A stretch of 64,000 bases of DNA. It comes from Geomobilimonas luticola (lineage in GTDB: Bacteria; Desulfobacterota; Desulfuromonadia; Geobacterales; Geobacteraceae). Each line of letters opens with the position of its first letter. The stretch's first letter is position 1. Shown in pieces: positions 26,079 to 35,187 of the stretch. The notes beneath the pieces were generated by a model. It was not told the DNA's origin and ran no database searches. It saw nothing but the letters and a program-made list of their open reading frames with translations. The position numbers were made by a program, and so were the translations under genes. The DNA lies in contig NZ_JAHCVK010000009.1 in assembly GCF_018476905.1 (NCBI RefSeq), positions 46,850 to 110,849 on the forward strand, read 5' to 3'.

Positions 26079-27986
26079 TTATTTTATTCTTGCCAGTGTC
26101 GGCCTGTTTTTTTGGCTGAGGAACGCCTCGACACTGGCGGCGATACCGGCGGCGTCGAGGCCGAGATCGGCACGCAGCTGAGGCTGGGGCCCCTGTTCGA
26201 TGTACCGGTCGGGGATGCCAAGCCGTTTGACCCTCACCCCCGTGACCCCTTCCTGTTCCAGGAGTTCCAGGACCGCGGAACCGAAGCCCCCCTGCAGGGC
26301 GTTTTCCTCCACGGTAATGAGGCAGCCGGTCCGGCTGGCCGTCGCCAGGATCAGCTCCCGGTCCAAAGGCTTGACGAACCGGGCGTTGATGACGGTGGCC
26401 CGGATACCCCGCTCCGCAAGCATCGTCGCCGCTTCCCGTGCCGGATAGACGGTGCAGCCGATGGCGATGATGGCCACATCATCGCCATCCACGAGCATCT
26501 CCCCTTTGCCGAGGGGGAGTTGCGCAATCTCCTGGTCCAGCCGGACCCCGTAGCCGTTGCCGCGGGGATAGCGGAGGGCGACGGGGCGGTCCGCATAGAT
26601 GGCGGTCTTCAGCATGTGCTGCAGCTCGTTTTCGTCCTTCGGCGCCATGAGGGTCATTTCCGGCAGGTGGCGGAGATAGGAAATGTCGAAGACGCCGTGG
26701 TGGGTCGGACCGTCGTCCCCCACGAGCCCCGCCCGGTCCATTGCCAGGGTGACGGGGAGCTTCTGCAGGCAGATGTCGTGGAATACCTGGTCGTAGGCCC
26801 GCTGCACAAAGGTCGAGTAGATGGCGGCCACCGGCCGGAACCCGTCGGCGGCGAGTCCGGCCGCGAAGGTGAGGCCGTGCTGCTCGGCGATCCCCACGTC
26901 GAAGAACCGTTGCGGGTATGCCCTGGCAAAGGGGGTGAGCCCGGTGCCGTCGGGCATGGCGGCGGTTATGGCGACGATTTTCGGGTCATCGTCGGCCAGC
27001 CTGACGAGCGTTTCACCGAAGATGCCGGTGTAGGACTTGGCTCCCCCCTTGACGGCGGTTACCTTGCCGGTCGCCACGTCGAAGGGGCCGACGCCGTGAA
27101 ACAGGGCCGGATTCTCCTCCGCAGGCTGATACCCTTTCCCCTTGGTGGTCATGACGTGGATCAGGACCGGCCCCTCCAGCCCGCGCGCGTTTTCCAGCAT
27201 TTCGATCAGATGGGGTAGATTGTGCCCCTGGAGGGGACCGAAGTAGTCGAAGCCCAGGGCCTCGAAGAGGGCGCCGGGGGTGAGGAACCCCTTGAGGGAG
27301 TTCTCCGCCTTCCGGGCGAAATGGAGGATGTTGCCGCCGATGGCGGGAATCCCCTCCAGAAGTTCCTTCATCTCCTTTTTCAGGTCCCGGTAGTAGTTGC
27401 CGGTCAGCTTCTTGGAGAGGAAGCTGGAGAATGCCCCGACGTTTTTGGAGATGGACATCTCGTTGTCGTTCAGGATGACGATCAGGTTTTTCTTCAGGTG
27501 CCCGGCCTGGTTGAGGGCCTCGAAGGCTATACCGCCGGTCATGGAGCCGTCGCCGATGACGGCAATCACCTTGCTGTCACTTCCCTGCAGGTCCCGGCCG
27601 ACTGCCATGCCGAGCCCGGCGGAGATGGAGGTGGAGGAGTGGCCGGCGCCGAACGCGTCGTGGGGAGACTCGGACCTTTTGGGGAAACCGCTGATCCCCT
27701 GGTACTGGCGCTGGGTGTAAAACCGGTCGCGGCGGCCGGTGAGGATCTTGTGGGTGTACGCCTGGTGTCCCACGTCGAAGATGATCCGGTCGGCCGGGGA
27801 GTTGAAGCAGTAGTGGATGGCCAGGGTGAGTTCCACGCATCCCAGGTTGGATGCCAGGTGGCCGCCGGTCCGGGAAACATTGGCCAGCAGGAACTGGCGG
27901 ATTTCGGCGGCCAGCTCCGCCAGTTTTTCCTGGGGCAGTTTTTTCAGGTCCGCGGGACTCTCTATCCGATCGAGCAATGGGTACAT
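26079..27986 (-). CDS. dxs: 1-deoxy-D-xylulose-5-phosphate synthase
   Basis: 635 residues from ATG 27986 (GGAGAAC upstream), starting [17 protein letters not shown], as in other Dxs proteins. Thiamine-diphosphate binding shows in the first domain as [14 protein letters not shown] and [20 protein letters not shown] followed by [10 protein letters not shown]. The pyrimidine domain has [17 protein letters not shown] and the C-terminal domain [21 protein letters not shown]. It makes DXP from pyruvate and glyceraldehyde 3-phosphate, the entry to the MEP isoprenoid pathway. Here it sits inside the hopanoid operon, which supplies squalene precursors locally. Confidence 0.97.
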   Translation of the reverse strand: MYPLLDRIESPADLKKLPQEKLAELAAEIRQFLLANVSRTGGHLASNLGCVELTLAIHYCFNSPADRIIFDVGHQAYTHKILTGRRDRFYTQRQYQGISGFPKRSESPHDAFGAGHSSTSISAGLGMAVGRDLQGSDSKVIAVIGDGSMTGGIAFEALNQAGHLKKNLIVILNDNEMSISKNVGAFSSFLSKKLTGNYYRDLKKEMKELLEGIPAIGGNILHFARKAENSLKGFLTPGALFEALGFDYFGPLQGHNLPHLIEMLENARGLEGPVLIHVMTTKGKGYQPAEENPALFHGVGPFDVATGKVTAVKGGAKSYTGIFGETLVRLADDDPKIVAITAAMPDGTGLTPFARAYPQRFFDVGIAEQHGLTFAAGLAADGFRPVAAIYSTFVQRAYDQVFHDICLQKLPVTLAMDRAGLVGDDGPTHHGVFDISYLRHLPEMTLMAPKDENELQHMLKTAIYADRPVALRYPRGNGYGVRLDQEIAQLPLGKGEMLVDGDDVAIIAIGCTVYPAREAATMLAERGIRATVINARFVKPLDRELILATASRTGCLITVEENALQGGFGSAVLELLEQEGVTGVRVKRLGIPDRYIEQGPQPQLRADLGLDAAGIAASVEAFLSQKNRPTLARIK

Positions 27987-28029
27987 GAATGTTCTCCTCA
28001 AACCTGCCACGTTCGTCATTCGATGTTTA

Positions 28030-28056
28030 GAACGCTGAACGTTGAACCTTGAACGG
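28030..28056. repeat. Heptanucleotide tandem repeat behind hpnA
   Basis: GAACGCT, GAACGTT, GAACCTT and GAACGG stand in tandem in the 73-bp gap between hpnA and dxs, a 7-bp unit of the GAACnnT form. See also the heptamer arrays inside hpnN. Confidence 0.6.
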
Positions 28057-28059
28057 ATT

Positions 28060-29046
28060 TTACCGTGCGTAACCGTTGGAGCGGAACCACTCCACCGCCC
28101 GGGCGAGCGCCTCCCGGGCCGGCTTCTGGGGAAGGCCCAGTTCCCGCACCGCCTTGCGGGAATCGAAATACATGAATTTTTTCGCCATCTGCACCCCTGC
28201 CAGGGGGATGAGCGGCTCTTTCCCGGTCAGCCGCGACAACCCCTCGTTCAGATAGGCTGCGAGGAGAATCGGGGTGTGGGGGAGCCTGACCCGGGGTGCC
28301 GCCAGGCCGGTCAGCTCCTCCAGCAGGGCGAATATCTGCCGCAGGGTAAGGTTCTCGTTCCCTAGGATGTACTTTTCGCCTATCCGTCCCCGGTCCGCAG
28401 CCAGGATGTGCCCCCGGGCGCAGTCCTCCACGTCGATGAGGTTGAGGCCGGTGTCCAGGTAGGCGGGCATTTTCCGGTTGAGGAAGTCGACGATGATCTT
28501 TCCTGTCGGGGTCGGTTTCACATCCCGGGGACCGACGGGGGTGGACGGGTTGACGATGACCAGTGGCAGGCCGCGGGGGATGAAGTTCTCCGCCTCCCGT
28601 TCGGCCAGAAACTTGCTCTTCTTGTAGTGCCCCACCATGTCGGCCAGGGCGACCGGAGTGGACTCCGATCCCGGCGTTCCGTCTCCTGGATTCCCCAGGG
28701 TGCCGACGCTGCTCGTGTAGACCACGCGGGACATGCCGATCTTCAGGGCCGCTTCCAGGATGTTGCGGGTTCCGGCCACGTTGCTTGCATACATGGCCGC
28801 CGGGTCCCTGGTCCAGAGGCGGTAGTCGGCGGCGGCGTGAAAGAGCCGCTCGCATCCCCGCATCCCCCGTTCAAGGGAGTCCGGGTCCCGCAGGTCGCCG
28901 GTACGAATCTCGACGTCCACTCCCTGCAGGTTGCGCAGGTCGGAATCGGGCCTGGCCAGCACCCTGACCGTGCAGCCATCCCGGAGCAGTTCCCTGACCA
29001 GGCTGGCGCCTATGAAACCGGTGGCACCGGTGACGAAAACATTCAT
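28060..29046 (-). CDS. hpnA: HpnA, hopanoid-associated NAD-dependent epimerase/reductase
   Basis: 328 residues from ATG 29046. Extended-SDR fold: the N-terminal [20 protein letters not shown] has the TGxxGxxG nucleotide motif, YTSSVGTLG holds the catalytic Ser strand, and the Tyr-x3-Lys pair is HYKKSK (Tyr near 146). C-terminal [21 protein letters not shown] is typical. HpnA family members occur in nearly all hopanoid clusters, and the product is thought to act on the hopanoid sugar side chain. The RBS is weak (AGGAT, spacing about 13). Gene order shc-hpnA-dxs-hpnH supports the name. Confidence 0.92.
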   Translation of the reverse strand: MNVFVTGATGFIGASLVRELLRDGCTVRVLARPDSDLRNLQGVDVEIRTGDLRDPDSLERGMRGCERLFHAAADYRLWTRDPAAMYASNVAGTRNILEAALKIGMSRVVYTSSVGTLGNPGDGTPGSESTPVALADMVGHYKKSKFLAEREAENFIPRGLPLVIVNPSTPVGPRDVKPTPTGKIIVDFLNRKMPAYLDTGLNLIDVEDCARGHILAADRGRIGEKYILGNENLTLRQIFALLEELTGLAAPRVRLPHTPILLAAYLNEGLSRLTGKEPLIPLAGVQMAKKFMYFDSRKAVRELGLPQKPAREALARAVEWFRSNGYAR

Positions 29047-29121
29047 GAATGAACAGTTTATCCTATCTGGCGTCCGGTCTGCAAACAAATAACTCCGTGA
29101 GCGGCACTCCAGAACGCGGAA

Positions 29122-29166
29122 GAGCGGAAGACGGTCAGAATGTGAGATTCTTCCGGTCTTCCGCTC
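29122..29166. repeat. 11-bp perfect inverted repeat between shc and hpnA
   Basis: GAGCGGAAGAC (29122-29132) and GTCTTCCGCTC (29156-29166) in a 156-bp gap, with a short inner repeat. There is no T run, so it is not an obvious terminator. It may be a mobile repeat or an mRNA processing or stability hairpin between the two hopanoid genes. Confidence 0.55.
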
Positions 29167-29202
29167 GGTTTACTTGTCCGGAAAGCTGCCGGGAGGCAGT
29201 CC

Positions 29203-31239
29203 CTATGCCCGTTTCCGCGTCAGGCTGCGGTAGGTGCCGAGGGCCATGAGGGGGAAGCAGTTCCGGTAGATGTGGTACTTTATCATGAAAAACTTGGGGA
29301 AGCCAGTGCCGGTGTACTGGTCCTCGTCCCAGGTCCCATCCCCCTTCTGCCGGTCGAGCAGGTACTGGATTCCCCGGCTGACGGTGGATGATTCCGCTTC
29401 CCCCGCCGCCATGAGCGCCAGGAGCGCCCAGGCAGTCTGCGAAGGTGTGCTTTCGCCGCAGCCCGCGAGGGTCGGGTCGTTATACGACTGGCAGGTCTCT
29501 CCCCACCCCCCGTCCAGGTTCTGTTTCGACTTGAGCCAGTTCACCGCCCGCTGGATGTAGGACTGGGAAGGATTTTCCCCGATGGCTGCCAGGCCGCAGA
29601 GGACCGACCAGGTGCCGTAGATGTAGTTGACCCCCCAGCGTCCCCACCAGCTGCCGTCCGGTTCCTGGTTCTGCTTGACGAAGTCCAGGGCCCGGACCGC
29701 CGCAGGATACTCCTTTCCATAGCCGAAGGTTCCCATCAGCTCCAGCATCCGTCCCGTCAGGTCGACGGTAGGCGGGTCGATAAGGGCTTCCAGGTCGGCG
29801 AAGGGTATCTTGTTCAGGAGGTGCTTGGTGTTGTCCTTGTCGAAAGCACCCCAGCCGCCGTTCCTGCTCTGCATGCCGAGGCACCAGTCAATGCCCCGCT
29901 TGATCGCCTGGTCCTTCGACTTGCTGTTCTTGATCGGCACATCCTTGATGGCCATCATGACGAAGCCGGAGTCGTCCACGTCCGGATACCAGTCGTTGAG
30001 GAACTCGAACGCCCATCCCCCCGGTTTCAGCTCCGGACTCTTGATTTTCCAGTCCCCGTCCTTGCGGACTTCGCGGTCGATCAGCCACTGGGTCGCCTTG
30101 ACCAGAGAGGGGTGGTCGGCCGGTACGTCGGCGTCAACCAGTGCCTTGAGGGCAAGGGCCGTATCCCAGACGGGAGATATGCACGATTGGAGCACGAGGC
30201 TGTCGTCATCCTCGATGCAGAAGTTGGCCAGGGCCTCCAGCCCCTTTGCCACGGCCGGGTGATCGTTGTCGTAGTCGAGGCAGTGGAGCGCCAGGACGGA
30301 ATTGAGCATGGCCGGCTGGATTCCTCCCCAGTCCCCCGTCGTCTCCTGGTGATCCAGTACCCACTGTTCGGCAATGGCCATCCCCTTCTTCATGAACGGC
30401 CGGACCGGACTGCTCTCGTACACCTTGAGCATGTGGTCCACGCCGATGAAAAAGTTCTTCCAGGTGAGGATGCCGTCTTCCTTGGTGAAGGTGTAATCGA
30501 TGGGGCGTGGCGGCCGGACGTAGAGTTCCTGCACCCGCGCTTGGGGGGGGAGCTTGCGCACCGGCCTCTTGGCCATGACGATGGAGAGAGGGGTGATGGT
30601 GGCCCGGGACCAGCTGGATAACTCGTAGAGATTGAAATAGGCCCAGTTGGGGAGGAGCATCAGTTCGATCGGCATGGAGGGGACGCCGAACCAGGCGAAT
30701 TCGCCGAACAGGGCGAGGAATATCTTGGTGAAGACCCGGGTCTTGATGATGCCGCCGTTGTCCAGGATGAACGCCCGGGCCTTGACCATGGCCGGATGGT
30801 CGGCGGGATATCCGGCCAGTTTGAGGGCGAAATAGGCTTCCACGCTGGTGGAGAGGTCGCCCGGTCCGCCGTAGTAGATGGTCCAGAAACCTTCCTCCGT
30901 CTGCTTGGAGAGGAGGTAGTTGGCCATCTTTCGCTCCTTCTGCTTGTCTACCATGCCGAGAAAATGGAAGAGCATGATGTACTCGGCGGTGATGGTGCAG
31001 TTGGACTCCAGTTCCGCCCACCAGTAGCCGGAGGGGAGCTGTTCGCGAAAGAAGAAGTCGCGGCTCCGCTCGATGGCCTGGTCCAGGGGGCTTTGAGCCC
31101 CTTCCTGCTTTTTCCAGAGGGAGTGGGGGAGGTGATGGATTTTCGCCGCCGGTTTCGTACCTGTCAGCGTGTCCGATTCTCCGTTGACACCGTTGAACGA
31201 CGTGAGAGCATGGGAAATGGGGTATTTGCAAGACTTCAT
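29203..31239 (-). CDS. shc: Squalene-hopene cyclase
   Basis: 678 residues from ATG 31239 (AGGAGA 9 nt upstream); the frame is open 35 codons further without RBS. The catalytic DXDD motif is DVDD at about residues 419-422 (WYPDVDDSGFV). QW repeats are visible along the chain: QMPSGYW-like LPSGYWWAELE near the start, EGFWTIYYGGPGDLS, NGGWGAF, DGSWWGRWG, DGGWGE, DGTWDE. It cyclises squalene to hopene at the inner face of the membrane. It is the first gene of the cluster on this strand; hpnN is divergent at 31486, and the 246-bp gap holds both promoters. Confidence 0.97.
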   Translation of the reverse strand: MKSCKYPISHALTSFNGVNGESDTLTGTKPAAKIHHLPHSLWKKQEGAQSPLDQAIERSRDFFFREQLPSGYWWAELESNCTITAEYIMLFHFLGMVDKQKERKMANYLLSKQTEEGFWTIYYGGPGDLSTSVEAYFALKLAGYPADHPAMVKARAFILDNGGIIKTRVFTKIFLALFGEFAWFGVPSMPIELMLLPNWAYFNLYELSSWSRATITPLSIVMAKRPVRKLPPQARVQELYVRPPRPIDYTFTKEDGILTWKNFFIGVDHMLKVYESSPVRPFMKKGMAIAEQWVLDHQETTGDWGGIQPAMLNSVLALHCLDYDNDHPAVAKGLEALANFCIEDDDSLVLQSCISPVWDTALALKALVDADVPADHPSLVKATQWLIDREVRKDGDWKIKSPELKPGGWAFEFLNDWYPDVDDSGFVMMAIKDVPIKNSKSKDQAIKRGIDWCLGMQSRNGGWGAFDKDNTKHLLNKIPFADLEALIDPPTVDLTGRMLELMGTFGYGKEYPAAVRALDFVKQNQEPDGSWWGRWGVNYIYGTWSVLCGLAAIGENPSQSYIQRAVNWLKSKQNLDGGWGETCQSYNDPTLAGCGESTPSQTAWALLALMAAGEAESSTVSRGIQYLLDRQKGDGTWDEDQYTGTGFPKFFMIKYHIYRNCFPLMALGTYRSLTRKRA

Positions 31240-31485
31240 CGTCTCGGGTTCTCCTTGGGGGCTGGGGACAGATTCTTCCGTTTCCGCGTGGCGCGGGTGG
31301 GTATTTTCCAATAAGCGCGTATTTCTACCATATTTTGTCGCCAAGGTACACCCTTTTTCCTCAAATCGGCAGGTTTTATCAATGATTCAAGTCGGTTCGG
31401 CGCGGGTACGGAGGCGGGTTGATTTCCTTCGCCACTCTGTGCTAGTGTCCCCCGGTTGGGCTGAAAATCGGCAGAGCGAGGTCGC

Positions 31486-34182
31486 ATGAAAACGGATACC
31501 AAAGAATATCGTGGCGTGTACGGCATCGTCGTCAGGCATCCCCGCCTGATCCTGGCGATGGCGCTTCTCATATCGCTTCTGGCGATCGTTGTCACGAAGC
31601 AGCGACTCCAGTTCCTCACCGGCCGTGACCAGCTCATGCCGGCCAATACCTCCTTCAACCGGGATTACCGGGCCTACCGGGCCGAATTCGGGGACCAGGA
31701 AGAGATCGCCGTCGTCATCGAAAGCAGCGACAGCGCCCTGGCCGGCCGTTTCGGCGAAAGGCTGGCGGAGCGGCTGACGGCGGACCGGAAGCACTTCCGC
31801 GAGGTGTTCTTCCCCTTCGGTCTCCCCTTTTTCCAGCAGAACGGCCTTCTGCTCATGCCCCGTGAGGAACTGGCCACCTTCACCGCCAATCTGACCAAGG
31901 CGGCGCCGACCCTCAAAGCGCTGGCCGCCGCCCCGTCGGTGCAGACCCTCTTCACCCACCTGACCGGCGAGATGGACGGGTTGCTGGCGGCTCCCGCCGC
32001 TTCCGCCGAGCAGAAACGCCTCGACCGCCTGGTTTTCATGCTCGGCGCCCTGGGTGATGGTATCGGCAGCTTCACCACGGGTGGTGGGGCCGGCCTCTCC
32101 CTGGAGAGCGTCATGTTCCGCCGGGCGGACGGGAGCGAGTCCTCCTTTGCCGCCGCCGGCCGCCAGCAGGTGCTGACGGTCCTCCCGGTCAAGGACGAAT
32201 CGAGTTTCATGCAGTCGGCCGCGGCCATCGCCACCCTGCGGGCCGAAATCGCCTCCCTGCGCAAGCTTCCCGAGTTCGCCGGGGTGTCGGTGGGGATTAC
32301 CGGGACGCCGGTGCTGGAGCACGAGGAGATGGTCACCAGCGAGCGGGACATCACCCTCGCCACGGCCATAACGATCATTCTCACCGTCATTCTCCTCCTG
32401 GTAGCCTTCCGCGGCGTACTCAACACCGTTGCTGCCATGCTCGCCCTGGGGGTTGCGATCTGCTGCTCCTTCGGCTTCGCCACCCTGGCCATCGGCCACC
32501 TGAACATCCTCTCGTCGGTCTTCGCCGTCATGCTCATCGGCATCGGCATCGAGTATGGCATCCAGGTCATCCTCCGGATGCAGGAGGAGCTGGGGCGGGG
32601 AGCAGGGAAGAACGAGGCGCTCCGGATCGCCCTGGCCCGCAACGGCTGGGCTATCACCATGGCTGCCGCCACCGTGGCCGCCGCCTTCGCCACCTTCGCC
32701 TTCACCGATTTCAAGGGGATCGCCGAACTGGGGATTATCGCCGCCGGCGGCGTCGTTATCTGCGTCATCGTCACCTTCACCGTCCTGCCGGCGCTCCTGG
32801 TTCTCTTCGGGACCGGGGACCGGGGACTGGGGACTGGGGAAAAGCAAAAGCCGTCTACCATTCACCATTCACCATTCACCGAGGGCGCGGCACGCGTCCT
32901 CTTCGGCCGTCCCCGCGCCGTCCTGGCAGTTGCCCTGGTCCTCTCCCTCGCCTGCGTCTACCCCCTCGCCCGGAGCGAGTTCGACTACAACCTGATGAAC
33001 CTCCAGGCCCGGGGGGGCGAATCGGTCACCTACGCCTACAAGCTGATGCGGAGCAAGGAGAACGCCGGCTACTTCGCCGTGGTCATGGCGGCCACGGAGG
33101 CCGAGGCTGCGGAGAAGGCGCGGCGGCTGGAGAAGCTCCCCACCGTCGATCACGTGGTCTGGGCCCGCACCTTCGTCCCCGACGACCAGGCGGAGAAGCT
33201 CCGCAACCTTGCCACCGCCCGGCAGGCGCTGGACGGGATCAAGACTGTTCCCTACGAAGAGGACCTGCGGCTCATGGAACTGCCGTCGGTCTTCGAGGAT
33301 TTCCGGGCCAGGGTTGTGAAGCTCAAAAGCCGCCTGGAGCAGGAAAAGCGGCCGGAGGCGAAGCCGGTGGGCACCTTCCTCGCCACCCTCGACCGGTTCT
33401 TCGCCAGCCTGGAAAAGAAGAAGGACACCACCGCGGTCGGCATGCTCAAGGATTTCCAGGGGGGGATGTTCGCCGAGATGCCCGGAAGGATCGCCATGCT
33501 GCGCCAGAGCCTTGCCGCCTCGCCGGTACAGGCGGCCGACGTCCCTCCCCAGCTCATGCAGCGCTTTATCGGCAAGACCGGCAAATACCTTCTCCAGGTG
33601 GCCCCGAAGGAAGAGATATTCGCCCGGGAGCCGCTCAAGCGGTTCCTCGACGATGTCCGCTCCGTCGACCCGGCCGCCACCGGCGAGCCGGTGATGGTCT
33701 ACGAGTCCATGACGGTGCTCAGGGACTCCTACCGGAACGCCTTCTTCTACGCCATAGCCGCCATCGCCGCCATCCTGCTCATCGCCTTCCGGAGCGTCCG
33801 CTACGCCCTCATCGGCCTGGTTCCCCTGGCGGTGGGCCTTCTCTTCATGGTGGCCGGCATGGGGCTCTTCGGTATCAGCTTCAACTCCGCCAATGTCATC
33901 GTCCTCCCCCTGGTCCTGGGGATCGCCGTCGATTCGGGGATCTACCTCATCAACCGGTACCGGCGCGAGGACGAGACCCCGCGCCAGGTGGTACTCTCCA
34001 GCACCGGGGTCGGCGTATTCCTCAATACCCTCACCATCATGGCCAGCTTCGGCGCCCTCATGGTCGCCCGGCACCAGGGGGTGTTCAGCATCGGCGCGGT
34101 GATGTGTCTCGGGATGGTGGCGTGCCAGATTGCGTTTATCGTGGTATTGCCGGCGGTACTGGAACTGGCCGGAAAGAAATAG
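31486..34182 (+). CDS. hpnN: HpnN, RND/MMPL-family hopanoid transporter
   Basis: 898 residues. RND architecture: an N-terminal helix (LAMALLISLLAIVV), a periplasmic domain, five to six helices (TIILTVILLLVAFRG ... IGIGIEYGIQVILRM), and then a second half with the same layout (IAFRSVRYALIGLVPLAVG, IAVDSGIYLINRYRRE). HpnN moves hopanoids to the outer membrane. Near the middle, 32809-32880 inserts about 24 codons of two heptanucleotide repeats in frame (GTGDRGLGTGEKQKPSTIHH), see the findings. RBS GCGAGG. Divergent from shc, which links it to the operon. Confidence 0.93.
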   Translation: MKTDTKEYRGVYGIVVRHPRLILAMALLISLLAIVVTKQRLQFLTGRDQLMPANTSFNRDYRAYRAEFGDQEEIAVVIESSDSALAGRFGERLAERLTADRKHFREVFFPFGLPFFQQNGLLLMPREELATFTANLTKAAPTLKALAAAPSVQTLFTHLTGEMDGLLAAPAASAEQKRLDRLVFMLGALGDGIGSFTTGGGAGLSLESVMFRRADGSESSFAAAGRQQVLTVLPVKDESSFMQSAAAIATLRAEIASLRKLPEFAGVSVGITGTPVLEHEEMVTSERDITLATAITIILTVILLLVAFRGVLNTVAAMLALGVAICCSFGFATLAIGHLNILSSVFAVMLIGIGIEYGIQVILRMQEELGRGAGKNEALRIALARNGWAITMAAATVAAAFATFAFTDFKGIAELGIIAAGGVVICVIVTFTVLPALLVLFGTGDRGLGTGEKQKPSTIHHSPFTEGAARVLFGRPRAVLAVALVLSLACVYPLARSEFDYNLMNLQARGGESVTYAYKLMRSKENAGYFAVVMAATEAEAAEKARRLEKLPTVDHVVWARTFVPDDQAEKLRNLATARQALDGIKTVPYEEDLRLMELPSVFEDFRARVVKLKSRLEQEKRPEAKPVGTFLATLDRFFASLEKKKDTTAVGMLKDFQGGMFAEMPGRIAMLRQSLAASPVQAADVPPQLMQRFIGKTGKYLLQVAPKEEIFAREPLKRFLDDVRSVDPAATGEPVMVYESMTVLRDSYRNAFFYAIAAIAAILLIAFRSVRYALIGLVPLAVGLLFMVAGMGLFGISFNSANVIVLPLVLGIAVDSGIYLINRYRREDETPRQVVLSSTGVGVFLNTLTIMASFGALMVARHQGVFSIGAVMCLGMVACQIAFIVVLPAVLELAGKK
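32809..32880. repeat. Two heptanucleotide tandem arrays inside hpnN
   Basis: GGGACCG x2 and GGGACTG x2 (32809-32836, then a partial GGGA), followed at 32857-32880 by ACCATTC x3 plus ACC. Both units are 7 bp and in frame with hpnN, adding about 24 residues of low complexity between its two halves. The reverse complement of the first unit is CCCCAGT, the same as the STRR1 heptamer known from cyanobacteria. Confidence 0.85.
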
Positions 34183-34216
34183 AATGCGCAGCTCCGATAA
34201 AAGTCCATCTGCGGCG

Positions 34217-34312
34217 GTATACCCTCATCCTGTCCTTCTCCCCAAGGGAGAAGGTATTCTGTTCACCCTCTCCCTGTGGGAGAGGGTGGCCAAAGGCCGG
34301 GTGAGGGTATAC
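34217..34312. repeat. 96-bp MITE/REP-like element with 11-bp terminal inverted repeats
   Basis: Perfect terminal repeats GTATACCCTCA (34217-34227) and TGAGGGTATAC (34302-34312). Between them are two further hairpins, CCTTCTCCC-caa-GGGAGAAGG and ACCCTCTCCC-tgt-GGGAGAGGGT. No ORF inside. It lies in the 177-bp gap between hpnN and the methyltransferase gene. The layout is that of a small non-autonomous mobile element. Confidence 0.8.
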
Positions 34313-34359
34313 GCACGGTTTTTGCCAGGAAACTCACATTGCCACTACGAGACGACAAC

Positions 34360-34935
34360 ATGAACGACCTGCGCGGCGCCGTCGCCCTTTCCCACCTCCT
34401 CCTGCGGGAGCGGGTGCGGGCGGGGGACCGGGTGGTGGACGCCACCTGCGGCAACGGCAACGATACGCTCCTGTTGGCGAAACTCGTGGGGCCGGGCGGG
34501 CGGGTCTGGGGGTTCGATCTCCAGGAACGGGCGCTGGTTGCCACCCGCGAGCTCCTGGCGGCCGAGGGGTGCCTGGCCCAGGCGGAACTGGTCCGTGCCG
34601 GACACGAGCGGCTCGGGGAGTATGTGACGGAACCGCTGGCGGCGGTGGTCTTCAACCTCGGCTATCTCCCCGGCGGCGACAAGGGGGTCGTCACCCGGCC
34701 GGTAACCACCCTCAGGGCACTCAACGCCGCCCTTGACCTTCTCCTTCCCGGCGGCATCCTTCTCGTAGCGATCTACACCGGTCACGATGGTGCCACCGAA
34801 GAGGAAAAGGCGGTTCTCGTCTGGGGGAGCGGCCTCGACCCGAAGGCGTTCAGCGTCTGGACGAGCCGCCAGCTCAACCGTCCCCCCACCGCCCCCTATC
34901 TGGTGCTGGTGGAGAAGAGACGGAACGGGGCGTAG
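34360..34935 (+). CDS. mnmM: MnmM/YtqB-type class I SAM methyltransferase
   Basis: 191 residues from ATG 34360. The start ALSHLLLRERVRAGDRVVD leads into motif I DATCGNGNDTLLLAKLV and then VWGFDLQERAL; the loop FNLGYLPGGDKGVVTRP is the signature of the YtqB family, now called MnmM, which methylates 5-aminomethyl-(2-thio)uridine in tRNA. The C-terminal LVAIYTGHDGATEEEKAV and LNRPPTAPYLVLVEK agree. RBS is poor (GAGACGAC). The upstream MITE-like element makes its own promoter likely. The symbol is by family resemblance. Confidence 0.8.
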   Translation: MNDLRGAVALSHLLLRERVRAGDRVVDATCGNGNDTLLLAKLVGPGGRVWGFDLQERALVATRELLAAEGCLAQAELVRAGHERLGEYVTEPLAAVVFNLGYLPGGDKGVVTRPVTTLRALNAALDLLLPGGILLVAIYTGHDGATEEEKAVLVWGSGLDPKAFSVWTSRQLNRPPTAPYLVLVEKRRNGA

Positions 34936-34954
34936 CGCGGGCCGTTTATTCTCC

Positions 34955-34983
34955 TTGACAGACGGGGCGCAGAGGGTTACAAA
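34955..34983 (+). promoter_or_regulatory. Promoter of small RNA / leader copy A
   Basis: TTGACA (34955-34960), 17 nt, TACAAA (34978-34983), preceded by TTTATTCTCC. The same box and spacer pattern occurs at 37770. Confidence 0.75.
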
Positions 34984-34988
34984 CATTC

Positions 34989-35091
34989 CATTCTTCTGAA
35001 TACCGCACTGTCCGGGAGCTCGCCATGAGCAGGCCTTTGTCACCTATCTAAACCGCCCACGCCGGCCACACGCCGGCTGGGCGGTTTTTTT
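34989..35091 (+). ncRNA. Candidate small RNA or leader, copy A
   Basis: Begins just after a strong sigma-70 promoter and ends at a GC-rich terminator: AACCGCCCA-c-GCCGGC pairs with GCCGGC-t-GGGCGGTT (35051-35085), followed by T's. It is homologous along its whole length with copy B (37804-37903), including the string CGCCATGAGCAGGCC, and both retain a GGGAG 7 nt before that ATG. In copy A the reading frame stops after 8 codons (MSRPLSPI), so a leader peptide is possible. It lies 96 nt upstream of the receiver-PilZ gene, and could be a free RNA or an attenuator. Confidence 0.6.
35050..35091 (+). terminator. Terminator of copy A
   Basis: Long stem AACCGCCCA(c)GCCGGC / GCCGGC(t)GGGCGGTT with TTTTTTT behind it. 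A similar stem ends copy B. Confidence 0.85.
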
Positions 35092-35187
35092 GCGCCATGA
35101 AGGTCCGGCAGGCCGCTGACATGCATCTATGCGTGTATATGCATCAGTGGTAACGAGCATGTTGGCAGTGACCATAGGAGGCAATGA

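Noticed and set aside
26112..27218. Plus-strand frame over dxs (368 codons)
   Set aside because: dxs has all family motifs on the minus strand; no recognisable protein on plus.
31387..34074. Long frames antisense to hpnN
   Set aside because: They are antisense shadows over an RND transporter with intact motifs.
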